Counted from the first letter of the stretch, positions 18,084 through 26,754 are shown. The stretch is 64,000 nucleotides of DNA from Aurantiacibacter spongiae (GCF_003815535.1 NZ_RPFZ01000001.1:1612001-1676000), one strand, 5' to 3'. Notes: a model not told the origin generated them from the sequence alone. Translations and numbers: made by a program.

Positions 18084-20201
18084 ATGATCCGCAAACTTCT
18101 TGCAACCGGCGTATCCGCCGCCGCGCTCGCTCTCTCCCTGCCCGCCGCTGCACAGGACGAGGAGCGCGCGCCGACGCCGACCATGGAATTCGGCGACTGG
18201 GGCTTCGATCCCGACGCGCTCGATCCCTCGGTCGATCCGGGTGACGACTTCTTCGAATACGCCAACGGCAAGTGGATCCGCGAGAACCCGATCCCGGCCG
18301 AATACAGCCGCTTCGGTGCTTTCAATATCCTGCGCGAGCAGTCGACCGCCGACGTCGAGACGCTGGTGCGCGATCTCGTCGCTTCCAACCCGGCCCCGGG
18401 ATCGACAGAGGCGCGGATCGTCGCCGCCTACAATTCCTATCTCGATACCGACGCCATCGACGCCGCCGGTCTGGCCCCCGCCTATCCCTATCTCAGCAAC
18501 ATCTACAACGCATCCTCGCTGGAGGACCTGGTCGAACTGTTCGCCGAACCGGGCTATCCCTCGCTCGTGTCCGGCGGCGTGACCGTGGATGACAAGGATC
18601 CCAACGCCTACATCGTGTCGCTGGGCTTCAACGGCATGGGCCTGCCGGACCGCGACTACTACCTGGTCGACAGCGAACGGAACGAGGAAATCCGCGCCCG
18701 CTACATGGATTACCTCGAATTCATGCTGGGCAAGGCCGGATACCAGGATCCGGCCGCTGCAGCGCAGGCGGTCTACGATTTCGAGCGGCAGGTGGCCCAG
18801 GTCGAGTGGGATCGCACGATGCTGCGCAATTCCGACCTCACCTACAACAAGCTGAGCCGTGATCAGGTGCTGGCCATGTCCTCCACCTTCCCGACGCGCG
18901 CGCTGCTGCAGGCCGAGGACTTCGCCGACCAGGACTATTTCCTCGTCTCGCAGGAACCGCCGAGCGCGGAGGAAGCGGCCGAGTTGGGTCTGGACGCGGA
19001 AGATCTCGCCAAGATCGGCGGGGGTCTGCCGGCGATGATGGAATTGCTGACGACCACCCCGCTCGCCACCCTCAAGGCGTACATGGCCAAGGAATTCCTC
19101 TCGAACAACGCCTCGGTCCTGCCGAGCGAGCTCGACAACGCCAATTTCGATTTCTTCGGCAAGTTCCTCGGCGGCCAGGAAGAGCAGCGCCCGCGCTGGA
19201 AGCGGGCCATCGCCTCGACCGAGGGACAGCTCGGCGAACAGCTCGGCCAGCTTTACGCCGAGCGGTATTTCCCGGCCGAGAGCAAGGCGGCGATGGAGCA
19301 GCTGGTGGCGAATTTGCGCGCCTCGCTCGGCCAGAGCATTGCCGAGAACGACTGGATGACGCCGGAAACCAAGGAGCAGGCGCAGGCGAAGCTCGCCAGC
19401 TTCTTCCCCAAGATCGGCTATCCCGACGAATTCGAGACCTATGACGGGCTGGAGATCGTTCCCGGCGATCCGCTGGGCAACCGTATCCGCTCGATCGCCT
19501 GGAACGTCGAGGACAACAAGAGCAAGCTGGGCGAACCGGTCGACCGGACCGAATGGTTCATGCTGCCCCAGACGGTCAACGCCTATTACAATCCGTCCTT
19601 CAACGAGATCGTGTTCCCGGCCGGTATCCTGCAGCAGCCCTTCTTCGGGCCGGACGCGGACCTTGCCGTGAACTATGGCGGCATCGGTGCCGTCATCGGT
19701 CACGAGATGGGCCACGGCTTCGACGACCAGGGCTCCAAGTACGACGCCAGCGGTGCGCTGGCGAACTGGTGGCAGGATGCCGACCGCGCCCGCTTCGACG
19801 AACTCGGGGATCAGCTGGTGGAGCAGTACAACAGCTACTGCCCGTACGACGATGGCGAGACCTGCGTGAACGGCCGCTTCACGCTGGGCGAGAACATCGG
19901 CGATGTCGGCGGCCTGTCGGTCGCCTACCGCGCCTACAAGATGGCGCTGAACGGTCGGGAGGCTCCCGTCATCGACGGCCTCACCGGCGACCAGCGCTTC
20001 TTCCTCGCCTGGGCGCAGGTGTGGCGCTCGATCCAGCGCGAGGCGGCGGGCCGGCAGCGCCTGCTGACCGATCCGCACAGCCCGGAGGAATATCGCACCA
20101 ACGGCGCGGTGCGGAACATGGATGCCTGGTATCAGGCCTTCAATGTGACGCCGGATGACGATCTCTACCTGCCGCCGGAAGAGCGCGTGGTCATCTGGTA
20201 A
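18084..20201 (+). CDS. M13-family zinc metallopeptidase (neprilysin/PepO-like), periplasmic
   Basis: 705 residues. A signal peptide (MIRKLLATGVSAAALALSLPAAAQ) precedes an M13 N-terminal domain with the typical DPGDDFFEYANGKW. The zinc site is complete: HExxH in VIGHEMGHGF (about residue 540) and the third ligand in ENIGDVGGL (about 602); NAYYNPSFNEIVFPAGIL is the substrate-binding signature. It should cut short peptides in the periplasm. The ATG at 18084 was chosen because the signal peptide starts there; an ATG at 17997 would hide it behind 29 basic residues. An inverted repeat lies just upstream and a strong hairpin just downstream. Confidence 0.96.
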   Translation: MIRKLLATGVSAAALALSLPAAAQDEERAPTPTMEFGDWGFDPDALDPSVDPGDDFFEYANGKWIRENPIPAEYSRFGAFNILREQSTADVETLVRDLVASNPAPGSTEARIVAAYNSYLDTDAIDAAGLAPAYPYLSNIYNASSLEDLVELFAEPGYPSLVSGGVTVDDKDPNAYIVSLGFNGMGLPDRDYYLVDSERNEEIRARYMDYLEFMLGKAGYQDPAAAAQAVYDFERQVAQVEWDRTMLRNSDLTYNKLSRDQVLAMSSTFPTRALLQAEDFADQDYFLVSQEPPSAEEAAELGLDAEDLAKIGGGLPAMMELLTTTPLATLKAYMAKEFLSNNASVLPSELDNANFDFFGKFLGGQEEQRPRWKRAIASTEGQLGEQLGQLYAERYFPAESKAAMEQLVANLRASLGQSIAENDWMTPETKEQAQAKLASFFPKIGYPDEFETYDGLEIVPGDPLGNRIRSIAWNVEDNKSKLGEPVDRTEWFMLPQTVNAYYNPSFNEIVFPAGILQQPFFGPDADLAVNYGGIGAVIGHEMGHGFDDQGSKYDASGALANWWQDADRARFDELGDQLVEQYNSYCPYDDGETCVNGRFTLGENIGDVGGLSVAYRAYKMALNGREAPVIDGLTGDQRFFLAWAQVWRSIQREAAGRQRLLTDPHSPEEYRTNGAVRNMDAWYQAFNVTPDDDLYLPPEERVVIW

Positions 20202-20230
20202 CGCCTGAACACGAGCGTTCGAACATCGGG

Positions 20231-20262
20231 TGCGGGGGCGAGGTCTTGACTTCGCCCCCGCA
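20231..20262 (+). terminator. Hairpin after the M13 peptidase gene
   Basis: TGCGGGGGCGA at 20231-20241 pairs perfectly over 11 bases with TCGCCCCCGCA at 20252-20262, 30 bases after the stop. The stem is very stable but no T run follows, so termination may depend on Rho or the stem may protect the 3' end. Confidence 0.5.
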
Positions 20263-20304
20263 AGCGTATTGGCGGCAGAAGTCTTTCTGGGAGCCGCTTT
20301 CCGC

Positions 20305-21150
20305 ATGACCTTCCTGCAAATGCTGATCCTCGCCATCGTGCAGGGGGTCACCGAATTTCTCCCGATCTCCTCTTCCGGGCATCTGATCCTCACGCCGATC
20401 TTCTTCGGCATGCCCGATCAGGGACCGATGCTGGACATTTCCGTCCATGTCGGTTCGCTGCTCGCCATCATCGTCTATTTCTTCAAGGACGTGATGGTGC
20501 TGGCACGCGGCGGTTTCGCGACCGTGGGCATCGGCCGCGCCCCGCACGAAAAACGCCTGTTCTGGTGGATCATCCTGGGCACCATTCCCGCGGTGGTGGT
20601 GGGCCTGTCGATCAAGCTGGGCGCGTTCAATTCCATCGCCGAAACATGGTTCGGCCTGACGGTCGAGAATGACGACCTGCTCGAATCCCTGCGCTTCACC
20701 GATCTGATCGCGGTGAACCTGATCGTCTACGGCATCCTGCTCGGCATCGCCGATCGCTTCGGCCCCGAAAGGCGCCGGTTCGAGGACATGACCTGGCGCG
20801 ACGGGCTGATCGTCGGACTGGCGCAGGCCCTGGCGCTGATACCCGGGACAAGCCGCTCGGGCATCACCATGACGGCGGCCCGCACGCTCGGCTTCCACCG
20901 GGTGGAAGCGGCGCGCTTCTCCTTCCTGCTGTCGATCCCGGCGGTCGCGGGGGCAGGCGTGCTGATCCTGCCCGACCTGTTCGAGGCCGGAAGCGAGCTG
21001 GTGACGGAAGCGCTGATCACGGGCGGGCTGACCTTCATCGCCGCCTTCGCGACCATGGCGTTCCTGATGAACTTCCTGAAGAAGGCTTCGATGCTGGTCT
21101 TCGTGATCTATCGCATCGCGATGGGCGTGCTGCTGCTCGCCCTGTTCTGA
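20305..21150 (+). CDS. uppP: Undecaprenyl-diphosphate phosphatase
   Basis: 281 residues, polytopic, matching UppP/BacA. The two catalytic regions are present: GVTEFLPISSSGHLIL near residue 13, with the Glu-rich and PxSSSGH motif, and PGTSRSGITM near residue 180, with the conserved Arg. It dephosphorylates undecaprenyl pyrophosphate on the periplasmic side to recycle the lipid carrier for peptidoglycan and polysaccharides, which supports the polysaccharide genes 6-8 kb to the left. ATG at 20305 (MTFLQMLILAIVQG) is preceded by GGGAG; the earlier in-frame codon at 20230 lies inside the preceding hairpin region and was rejected. Confidence 0.96.
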   Translation: MTFLQMLILAIVQGVTEFLPISSSGHLILTPIFFGMPDQGPMLDISVHVGSLLAIIVYFFKDVMVLARGGFATVGIGRAPHEKRLFWWIILGTIPAVVVGLSIKLGAFNSIAETWFGLTVENDDLLESLRFTDLIAVNLIVYGILLGIADRFGPERRRFEDMTWRDGLIVGLAQALALIPGTSRSGITMTAARTLGFHRVEAARFSFLLSIPAVAGAGVLILPDLFEAGSELVTEALITGGLTFIAAFATMAFLMNFLKKASMLVFVIYRIAMGVLLLALF

Positions 21151-21194
21151 CCTGTTGCCCCTGCGCCACACTGCCCCGCATCGTGCGCGGATAG

Positions 21195-21219
21195 GGAACC
21201 AATATATGTTTATCCGGTT
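21195..21219 (+). promoter_or_regulatory. EcfG-type (general stress) promoter-like motif
   Basis: GGAAC at 21195-21199, 16 bases, then GGTT at 21216-21219. The alphaproteobacterial EcfG consensus is GGAAC-N16/17-CGTT, so one of nine defined bases differs. It ends 27 bases before the start of the small membrane protein gene at 21247, the position expected of a promoter. Confidence 0.4.
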
Positions 21220-21246
21220 GGATATCGAACGAAGCCTCGAGAGGAT

Positions 21247-21528
21247 GTGCGCGAATTGGTCGGTCTGGTGTTCATGGTCGTTGCCGGTGCGATCGTCGGA
21301 TGGATCGCGGCCTTCGTGGCGCGAAGCGACGGAACGCGCGCGCTTCAGCACAACGTAGCCGCCGGTATTCTCGGCGCGCTGGTCGCCGGGATCGCGATCA
21401 GTCCCGCGCTCGGAACGGGCGAGATGCTGGGCGAAAGCTGCCGCATCAGTGCGCTTCTCGTGTCGCTTGCCGGTGCTGTTGCCTTTATTTTGCCATTAAA
21501 CCTGTTCCGGCTTCCTGATTTGCGTTAA
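21247..21528 (+). CDS. Small membrane protein, resembles transglycosylase-associated (GlsB/YeaQ-type) family
   Basis: 93 residues from GTG at 21247, with three hydrophobic helices separated by short loops: LVGLVFMVVAGAIVGWIAAFV, AAGILGALVAGIAI and ISALLVSLAGAVAFILPL. The first helix, with its AGAIVGWIA pattern and Gly spacing, resembles small GlsB/YeaQ stress proteins, but the match is by impression only. GAGAGG ends three bases before GTG and 11 bases before an in-frame TTG at 21256, so the true start may be the TTG. A stress-type promoter motif lies directly upstream. Function unknown. Confidence 0.6.
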   Translation: MRELVGLVFMVVAGAIVGWIAAFVARSDGTRALQHNVAAGILGALVAGIAISPALGTGEMLGESCRISALLVSLAGAVAFILPLNLFRLPDLR

Positions 21529-21609
21529 GCGAGTCGGTGGATGCCTTATTCTGGTCATTCATTTTCCCGGGAAGGCGCGTGCGCCGCCCGTTTGTGAAAA
21601 GGAAGCATA

Positions 21610-21849
21610 ATGAAGAAGATCGTAGCCATCGCCGCCGCCACCGCCCTGGGTCTGGGCGTCGCCGCCTGTGATAGCGCCGCCGAGAACGAGGCCGAGGACA
21701 ATATCGAGCAGATGGAAGACGCTCGCGACGCCCAGGTGAACGAGATGGAAGCCTCCGGCCAGATCACCGACGAGCAGGCCGACGCCATGGACGACCAGAC
21801 CGACGCGATGGAAGAGAACGCGGAAGACCAGGTCGACGAAACGATGTAA
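21610..21849 (+). CDS. Small acidic lipoprotein, unknown function (first of a tandem pair)
   Basis: 79 residues. A lipoprotein signal peptide ends at the lipobox LGVAAC (Cys20), after which the mature chain of about 60 residues is almost entirely Asp, Glu, Ala, Met and Gln with helical heptad-like spacing (MEDARDAQVNEMEASGQITD). It should be lipid-anchored and strongly negative. It is clearly paralogous to the next gene: both begin MKKIVAIA and both carry a DEQ-DA-D-TD stretch. AAGGAAG precedes the ATG. A terminator hairpin separates the two genes, so they may be independently expressed. No family recognised. Confidence 0.8.
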   Translation: MKKIVAIAAATALGLGVAACDSAAENEAEDNIEQMEDARDAQVNEMEASGQITDEQADAMDDQTDAMEENAEDQVDETM

Positions 21850-21874
21850 GCTGCTTGCAGCATCTACATGCGGG

Positions 21875-21905
21875 AAGGGGTGCCCATCGCGGGCGCCCCT
21901 TCTTG
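21875..21905 (+). terminator. Intrinsic terminator between the paired lipoprotein genes
   Basis: AAGGGGTGCCC at 21875-21885 pairs with GGGCGCCCCTT at 21891-21901 (one G-T pair) around a five-base loop, followed by TCTTGG. It begins 26 bases after the stop codon. Confidence 0.7.
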
Positions 21906-21924
21906 GTTCTAGGAAGGAAATGAC

Positions 21925-22194
21925 ATGAAGAAGATTGTTGCGATTGCATCCGCCGCTGTCCTGGGCCTCGGCCTGGCCGCCTGCGACGGTCCGAACGAGA
22001 ATGCCATGGAAGACGCCGGCGAGCAGCAGGCCGAAGCCGTGAACGAGCAGGTCGACGCGATGGAAGACGCCGGCACGATGAGCGACGAGCAGTCCGATGC
22101 CATCACCGACCAGGTCGAAGATCGCGCCGATGCCATGGAAGAGCAGGGCGAGGCGATGGACGAAGGCGCGGCGGACGCCAACGACGCCATGTAA
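21925..22194 (+). CDS. Small acidic lipoprotein, unknown function (second of a tandem pair)
   Basis: 89 residues. The signal peptide ends in the lipobox LGLAAC (Cys20); the mature part is a low-complexity acidic helix-former with repeated AMEDAGE, AMEEQGEAMDEG and VEDRADAM phrases. The first 20 residues match the upstream gene at nearly every position, so the two arose by duplication. AGGAAGG lies seven bases before the ATG. Its acidic, Ala/Met-rich repeats could bind cations or coat the periplasmic face of a membrane; that is speculation. A strong terminator follows. Confidence 0.8.
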   Translation: MKKIVAIASAAVLGLGLAACDGPNENAMEDAGEQQAEAVNEQVDAMEDAGTMSDEQSDAITDQVEDRADAMEEQGEAMDEGAADANDAM

Positions 22195-22215
22195 CCTTCG
22201 CCTTCGTGCGACATG

Positions 22216-22253
22216 AAAAGGCCGGCACCCGCATGACGGGGGCCGGCCTTTTT
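22216..22253 (+). terminator. Strong intrinsic terminator after the lipoprotein pair
   Basis: AAAAGGCCGGC at 22216-22226 is the exact reverse complement of GCCGGCCTTTT at 22242-22252, with a 15-base loop and a T run (TTTTTCG). Because the stem starts with four A, it could also terminate minus-strand transcripts arriving from phhA. Confidence 0.85.
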
Positions 22254-22276
22254 CGTTTGTGCGCTGGCGATGGCGG

Positions 22277-23236
22277 TTACACCGGATCGGCGTCCGATCC
22301 GCGCCCGCCGCGCAGGAAGTATTCCTGGGTACCGCGATGCAGGACGTAGTCGACGTCGATCACCGCGGAATTGGCATAGGTGAAGCCGGGCGAAAGGTTG
22401 CGGTAAAGCCGATCGAAATCGCGCTCCACCGTCTGCCGGAACAGATCCTCGAAACTCTCGATCACGAAATAGGTCGGTTGCAGGTCGTCGATCACGTAAT
22501 CGGTGCGCATGACGCGGTCGACATTCAGCATGATGCGGTTGGGCGACTGGCCCTCCAGCGCGAAGATGGCTTCGCGCGGGCCGCTCGAAATGCCGGCACC
22601 GTAGATCCGCGGTTCGCCCTTCTCCATGACGAGACCGAACTCGACCGTGTACCAGTAGAGCGCGCCCAGCGCCTTGAGCCGGTTGTGCCGCATCGCCTTC
22701 CACCCGGCGCGGCCGTATTCCTGCATGTAATCGGCGAAGGTCTGGTTGGTCAGCAGGGGAACGTGGCCGAACACGTCGTGGAAGACGTCGGGCTCCTGGA
22801 TGTAGTCGAACGTCTCGCGGGTGCGGATGAAATTGCCCGCCGGAAAGCGCCGGTTGGCGAGGTGCCAGAAGAACACGTGATCGGGAATGAGCATGGGAAC
22901 CGGCACCACGCTCCACCCCGTCATGTCTCCCAGTTCCTCCGACAGACGCCCGAAATCGGGCACGCCGCCCTTGCCCAGGTCGAGCTTTTCCAGCCCGTCC
23001 AGCATGGCCGAACAGGCGCGGCCGGGAAGGATTTCCATCTGCCGGGCGAACAGTTCGTCCCAGATGCGATTGTCCTCGCTGTCGTAGTCGGTCTGTGCCG
23101 GCTCGAGCCAGTCCTCGGTAACGTGTTCGGGGCGCTTGAGCGGGGCGGTGAAGACGTCGCTGGAAACGTCGGGAAGGGTGCTGAAATCCGGGGCGTCGCC
23201 GGGCGTCGCGCGGGGTGTGTCGGCAAGATCGTTCAT
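22277..23236 (-). CDS. phhA: Phenylalanine 4-monooxygenase
   Basis: 319 residues. The iron ligands of the aromatic amino acid hydroxylases are present: His153 and His158 in FHDVFGHVP and Glu199 in YTVEFGLV; the pterin-site region MTGWSVVPVPMLIPDHVFF is also recognisable. It converts phenylalanine to tyrosine with molecular oxygen and tetrahydrobiopterin, feeding aromatic amino acid breakdown. It is a single-domain bacterial form with no N-terminal regulatory ACT domain. The first 40 residues are a variable, probably disordered extension. No pterin dehydratase (phhB) or homogentisate genes are adjacent in this window. The downstream strong hairpin may terminate its transcript. Confidence 0.95.
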   Translation of the reverse strand: MNDLADTPRATPGDAPDFSTLPDVSSDVFTAPLKRPEHVTEDWLEPAQTDYDSEDNRIWDELFARQMEILPGRACSAMLDGLEKLDLGKGGVPDFGRLSEELGDMTGWSVVPVPMLIPDHVFFWHLANRRFPAGNFIRTRETFDYIQEPDVFHDVFGHVPLLTNQTFADYMQEYGRAGWKAMRHNRLKALGALYWYTVEFGLVMEKGEPRIYGAGISSGPREAIFALEGQSPNRIMLNVDRVMRTDYVIDDLQPTYFVIESFEDLFRQTVERDFDRLYRNLSPGFTYANSAVIDVDYVLHRGTQEYFLRGGRGSDADPV

Positions 23237-23278
23237 GCGGCGGTTACTATCACACCGCGCGGCGTCCCGCCAATCGTC

Positions 23279-23467
23279 CTATCGCCGGGCAGGCGGTGCG
23301 CCGGGTGCTTCGGGTTCGCGCGTATCGAGCATGTCCGCCGCGTCGGCGAGCGCCGCTCGTTCTCCCCTGGTCGGCGCGCGCGGCGGGTCGGCTGCGTCAC
23401 CCGAACAGGCGGCGAGAAAGAGGACGAGGCCCGGCACCAGGAAATGCCGGCGCCGGGCCGGGTCCAT
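23279..23467 (-). CDS. Small lipoprotein, unknown function
   Basis: 62 residues. MDPARRRHFLVPGLVLFLAAC is a short lipoprotein signal with a basic n-region and lipobox LAAC (Cys21). The mature chain is Ala/Asp/Pro-rich (TRGERAALADAADMLD). The ATG at 23467 comes two bases after the stop of the upstream lipoprotein gene, which strongly suggests co-transcription. No family recognised; the hydrophilic tail of about 40 residues is too short for an enzyme. Confidence 0.6.
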   Translation of the reverse strand: MDPARRRHFLVPGLVLFLAACSGDAADPPRAPTRGERAALADAADMLDTREPEAPGAPPARR

Positions 23468-23469
23468 CG

Positions 23470-23769
23470 TCACTCCATCGAATCCTCGGCTTCGGAGGTG
23501 GCGGCCTCGGCGGCGGCCATCGCGTCGTCGACGGTGCTCTGCGCGGCGTCGGCGGCGTCCTCGGCGCTCTGGTCGTTCTCCTCGATGGTCGCCTCGGCCT
23601 GCTGCGGCGTCATCGTCTCCTGCGCGGCGGGCGGCGGGACGTCGGCCATGGCCTCGTCCGCAGGGACTTCGACGGTGTCGGCGACCGCGTCTTCCGACGC
23701 ATCGGTGGAATCGCCGCAGCCTGTCAGCGCGAAGGCAAGCGGAACGGCGGCAAGGACAAGTTTCTTCAT
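23470..23769 (-). CDS. Small acidic lipoprotein, unknown function
   Basis: 99 residues: a lipoprotein signal peptide with lipobox ALTGC (Cys18), then an acidic Ala/Asp/Glu/Thr-rich mature chain (SAEDAADAAQSTVDDAMAAA). It resembles the tandem pair at 21.6-22.2 kb in size, MKK start and composition, but the signal sequence is different enough that common origin is uncertain. It is the first gene of a two-lipoprotein unit and is divergent from recQ across 119 bases. Function unknown. Confidence 0.75.
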   Translation of the reverse strand: MKKLVLAAVPLAFALTGCGDSTDASEDAVADTVEVPADEAMADVPPPAAQETMTPQQAEATIEENDQSAEDAADAAQSTVDDAMAAAEAATSEAEDSME

Positions 23770-23888
23770 CGGGATAGCCCCTCTTCACTGGTGTTGGACG
23801 CGCCCGTTCCTAGCGGCGTCGGGGCGATGTGAAAATGCGCTTTTCGCACCCTAGGAACGCGGCGTCTCATCTGTCACACGCACGGTCC

Positions 23889-25685
23889 ATGCCATCGGCC
23901 CCAACCCTCGACCGCGCGCGGGAAGACCTGCGTCGCCTGTTCGGCTTCGCCGACTTCCGCGGCAGCCAGCCCGATGTGATCGCACGGGTTCTGGCGGGCG
24001 AGAACACGCTGGCGGTCATGCCGACGGGGGCCGGCAAGTCGCTCACCTATCAGTTGCCCGCCACCATGCTCGACGGAACCTGCGTGGTCATCTCGCCGCT
24101 GATCGCCCTGATGCACGACCAGTTGCGCGCCGCGCGGGCGAACGGCATTCGCGCGGCCACCCTGACCAGCGCCGATGCCGACTGGCGCGAGACGCTCGAT
24201 GCCTTCCGCAGCGGCGAGCTGGACCTGCTCTACGTCGCCCCCGAACGCGCCAGCCAGCCGGCTTTCCGCGAGCTGCTGGGAAGCGCGCCGCTGTCGCTTT
24301 TCGCCGTGGACGAGGCGCACTGCGTGTCCGAATGGGGGCACGATTTCCGCCCCGACTACCGGCAGTTGCGCCCGCTGATGGACGCCTTTCCCGCCGTGCC
24401 GCGCCTCGCGCTTACGGCGACGGCGGATGCGCATACCCGTGCCGATATCCTGGCACAGCTGGGAATACCCGACGAAGGTCTGGTGGTGGCCGGCTTCGAC
24501 CGGCCCAACATCCGCTACGTCATCGCCCCGCGCGAATCGCTGCCCCGGCAACTGGCCCGTCTGTGCGCGGACAATCCCGGCCCCGGCATCGTCTACGCAC
24601 CCACGCGCCGGAAGGTGGAGCAGCTGGCCGAGAGCCTCGCGCGCGACACCGGCCGGCCTGTGCTGCCCTACCACGCCGGCCTGCCGGCGGAGGAACGGGC
24701 GGCGAACCAGGCGGCCTTCGTAGCCAGCGAGGACATGGTGATCGTGGCGACCATCGCCTTCGGCATGGGAATCGACAAGCCGGACGTGCGGTTCGTCGCC
24801 CATGCCGGCATCCCCAAGTCGATCGAGGCCTATTACCAGGAAACCGGGCGCGCCGGGCGCGACGGCGATCCGTCGGTGGCCCTCATGCTCTGGGGGGCGG
24901 GCGACTTCGCCACCGCCCGCGCGCGCGTCGCCGATATGGACGCGGCGCGGCAGGGCGGCGAGCGCCAGCGGCTCGACGCGCTGGCCGGCCTGGTCGAGAC
25001 GGCGGGCTGCCGCCGCGCGGTGCTGCTGCGTCATTTCGGCGAGGATCCGCCGCCGGCCTGCGGCAATTGCGACAACTGCCTCGACCCGCCCGAGGTGATC
25101 GACGTGACGCAGCTGGCGCGCAAGCTGCTATCCGCCGTCTATCGCACCGGGCAGAGCTTCGGCTTCGGCCATCTGCAGAAGGTGCTGACGGGCGCGGAGG
25201 ATGAGCGCGTCCGGGCCAGGGGGCACGATGACCTGTCGGTTTTCGGCATCGTCGAGGGGGCCGATGCCGCTCTGCTGCAACCCGTCGCGCGGGCCTTGCA
25301 GGTGCGGGGCAGCCTGGTGGCCACCGAACATGGCGGTCTGCATCTGGCAGGCGACGCGCCCGATCTGCTGAAGGGCGAGGCGCAGCTGTTCATGGTGCGC
25401 CCCCCGGTGCGGCCGGGTGGCAATCGCGGGCACGGGCGCAGGCGGGGTGACAGCACGCCCAATCCGGTCGGCGATCCGCTGTTCGAGGCACTTCGCACCC
25501 TGCGCCGCGATCTCGCCAGCGAAGCGCAGGTGCCGCCCTATGTCATCTTTCACGATTCGGTTCTGCGCGACATGACCGCTGCGCGCCCCGCCAGCCTCGA
25601 CGCGCTCTCGAACGTCCCGGGCGTCGGGGCGAAGAAGCTCGCCGCCTATGGCGAGGCGTTCCTGAAGGTCATCGCCCGCAACTGA
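23889..25685 (+). CDS. recQ: ATP-dependent DNA helicase RecQ
   Basis: 598 residues, the standard RecQ architecture: helicase core with Walker [15 protein letters not shown] (about residue 43), DEAH box [15 protein letters not shown] (about 138) and motif [12 protein letters not shown]; RecQ-Ct zinc-binding cysteines ([19 protein letters not shown], about 375-400); and a C-terminal HRDC domain (about 530-598, [19 protein letters not shown]). A 3'-5' helicase in recombinational repair and replication-fork restart. The ATG at 23889 was chosen; in-frame codons at 23829 (GTG) and 23835 (ATG) would add a low-similarity leader. Divergent from the lipoprotein gene. Confidence 0.96.
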   Translation: MPSAPTLDRAREDLRRLFGFADFRGSQPDVIARVLAGENTLAVMPTGAGKSLTYQLPATMLDGTCVVISPLIALMHDQLRAARANGIRAATLTSADADWRETLDAFRSGELDLLYVAPERASQPAFRELLGSAPLSLFAVDEAHCVSEWGHDFRPDYRQLRPLMDAFPAVPRLALTATADAHTRADILAQLGIPDEGLVVAGFDRPNIRYVIAPRESLPRQLARLCADNPGPGIVYAPTRRKVEQLAESLARDTGRPVLPYHAGLPAEERAANQAAFVASEDMVIVATIAFGMGIDKPDVRFVAHAGIPKSIEAYYQETGRAGRDGDPSVALMLWGAGDFATARARVADMDAARQGGERQRLDALAGLVETAGCRRAVLLRHFGEDPPPACGNCDNCLDPPEVIDVTQLARKLLSAVYRTGQSFGFGHLQKVLTGAEDERVRARGHDDLSVFGIVEGADAALLQPVARALQVRGSLVATEHGGLHLAGDAPDLLKGEAQLFMVRPPVRPGGNRGHGRRRGDSTPNPVGDPLFEALRTLRRDLASEAQVPPYVIFHDSVLRDMTAARPASLDALSNVPGVGAKKLAAYGEAFLKVIARN

Positions 25686-25738
25686 CAATGCGCAGGTGTT
25701 GACGCGGCCTTAACCTTCCCCGCGCTATCCATGCCGGC

Positions 25739-26728
25739 GTGACCAACCCGGCGGCCCATATCGTTCCCAGACGCCTGTCGGCGAAGGCCGCCGCGCCGTT
25801 CTCGGTACTGGCCGTGTTGGCGATCCCGATAGCGAGCCTGATGGCGCAGGAGCGCGCCGCTCCCTTCACCGTGATCGAGACCGGGCAGGGCTATGCCAGG
25901 CTTCAGGACGCGGTCGACGCTATCGGCGATGCGCGGGGCACCATCGCCATCGCGCCGGGCCGGTACGAACAATGCGCGGTGCAGAGCAGCGGCGATCTCT
26001 CCTACTTCGCGAACGATCCCGGGTCCGCCATCTTCGACGGCGTCGCGTGCGAGGGCAAGGCGGCGCTGGTGCTGCGCGGTCGCGGAGCCGAGGTAGCGGG
26101 GCTGATCTTCGAACACATTCGCGTGCCCGACTTCAACGGCGCGGGCATCCGGCTGGAGCGGGGCGATCTGACCGTCGCGCAAAGCTGGTTCCGCGACAGC
26201 CAGCAGGGTATCCTGACCGCGAACGATCCGGCCGCCACGCTGGTGGTCGACCGGTCCACCTTCTCCCGCCTCGGCACCTGCGAGGGAGCGGGCGGCTGCG
26301 CGCATTCGATCTACACCGGCGAATACGGCCATGTCCGCATCACCAATTCCCGCTTCGAGGAAGGGCGCGGCGGCCATTACGTGAAGGCGCGCGCCGCGCG
26401 CGTGGATATCGCCGCATCCAGCTTCGACGACGCGGCGGGCCGCGCGACCAACTACATGATCGACCTGCCGGGCGGGGCCGCCGGGCAGATCAGCAACAAC
26501 TGGTTCGTGCAAGGGGCGGACAAGGAGAACTACGCCGCCTTCATCGCCGTCGCGGCCGAGGGGCGCGCGCATGACAGTTCGGCGCTTGCCGTCACGAACA
26601 ACGATGCCCGTTTCGCCACCGGGGTGGACCGCGAATCCATCTTCGTGGCGGATTGGTCGGGCGATGTGACGAACGTCGCCGACAACAGCCTCGCCCCCCG
26701 CCTGACCCGCTACGAACGCATCCGCTGA
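25739..26728 (+). CDS. Secreted right-handed beta-helix repeat protein, unknown substrate
   Basis: 329 residues. A signal-like hydrophobic stretch (FSVLAVLAIPIASLMAQ) is preceded by 20 mostly basic residues, so it may be exported or anchored. The rest has the turn pattern of a right-handed parallel beta-helix: GYARLQDAVDAIGDARGTIAIAPGRYEQ, then repeating AEVAGLIFEHIRV, DLTVAQSWFRDSQQG, ATLVVDRSTFSR and HVRITNSRFEEGRG rungs, as in pectate-lyase-like and NosD-type proteins. This fold usually binds or cleaves polysaccharide, but no catalytic signature was recognised. GTG at 25739 is the only suitable start, 53 bases after recQ. Confidence 0.75.
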   Translation: MTNPAAHIVPRRLSAKAAAPFSVLAVLAIPIASLMAQERAAPFTVIETGQGYARLQDAVDAIGDARGTIAIAPGRYEQCAVQSSGDLSYFANDPGSAIFDGVACEGKAALVLRGRGAEVAGLIFEHIRVPDFNGAGIRLERGDLTVAQSWFRDSQQGILTANDPAATLVVDRSTFSRLGTCEGAGGCAHSIYTGEYGHVRITNSRFEEGRGGHYVKARAARVDIAASSFDDAAGRATNYMIDLPGGAAGQISNNWFVQGADKENYAAFIAVAAEGRAHDSSALAVTNNDARFATGVDRESIFVADWSGDVTNVADNSLAPRLTRYERIR

Positions 26729-26754
26729 GGAACGGGCGGCCGCTCCCGCCCGTT
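26729..26754 (+). promoter_or_regulatory. GGAAC-N17-CGTT, EcfG promoter match overlapping a perfect hairpin
   Basis: GGAAC at 26729-26733, 17 bases, CGTT at 26751-26754, an exact match to the alphaproteobacterial EcfG consensus, 21 bases before the ATG of the zinc-finger gene. The same bases form a 9-bp inverted repeat (AACGGGCGG/CCGCCCGTT) immediately after the beta-helix gene stop, so it may equally be a terminator and the match a by-product of symmetry. Confidence 0.4.

Noticed and set aside
23829-23888. Longer recQ start at GTG 23829 or ATG 23835
   Set aside because: The extra residues are unlike RecQ N-termini and overlap the presumed intergenic promoter region; ATG at 23889 gives a normal start.
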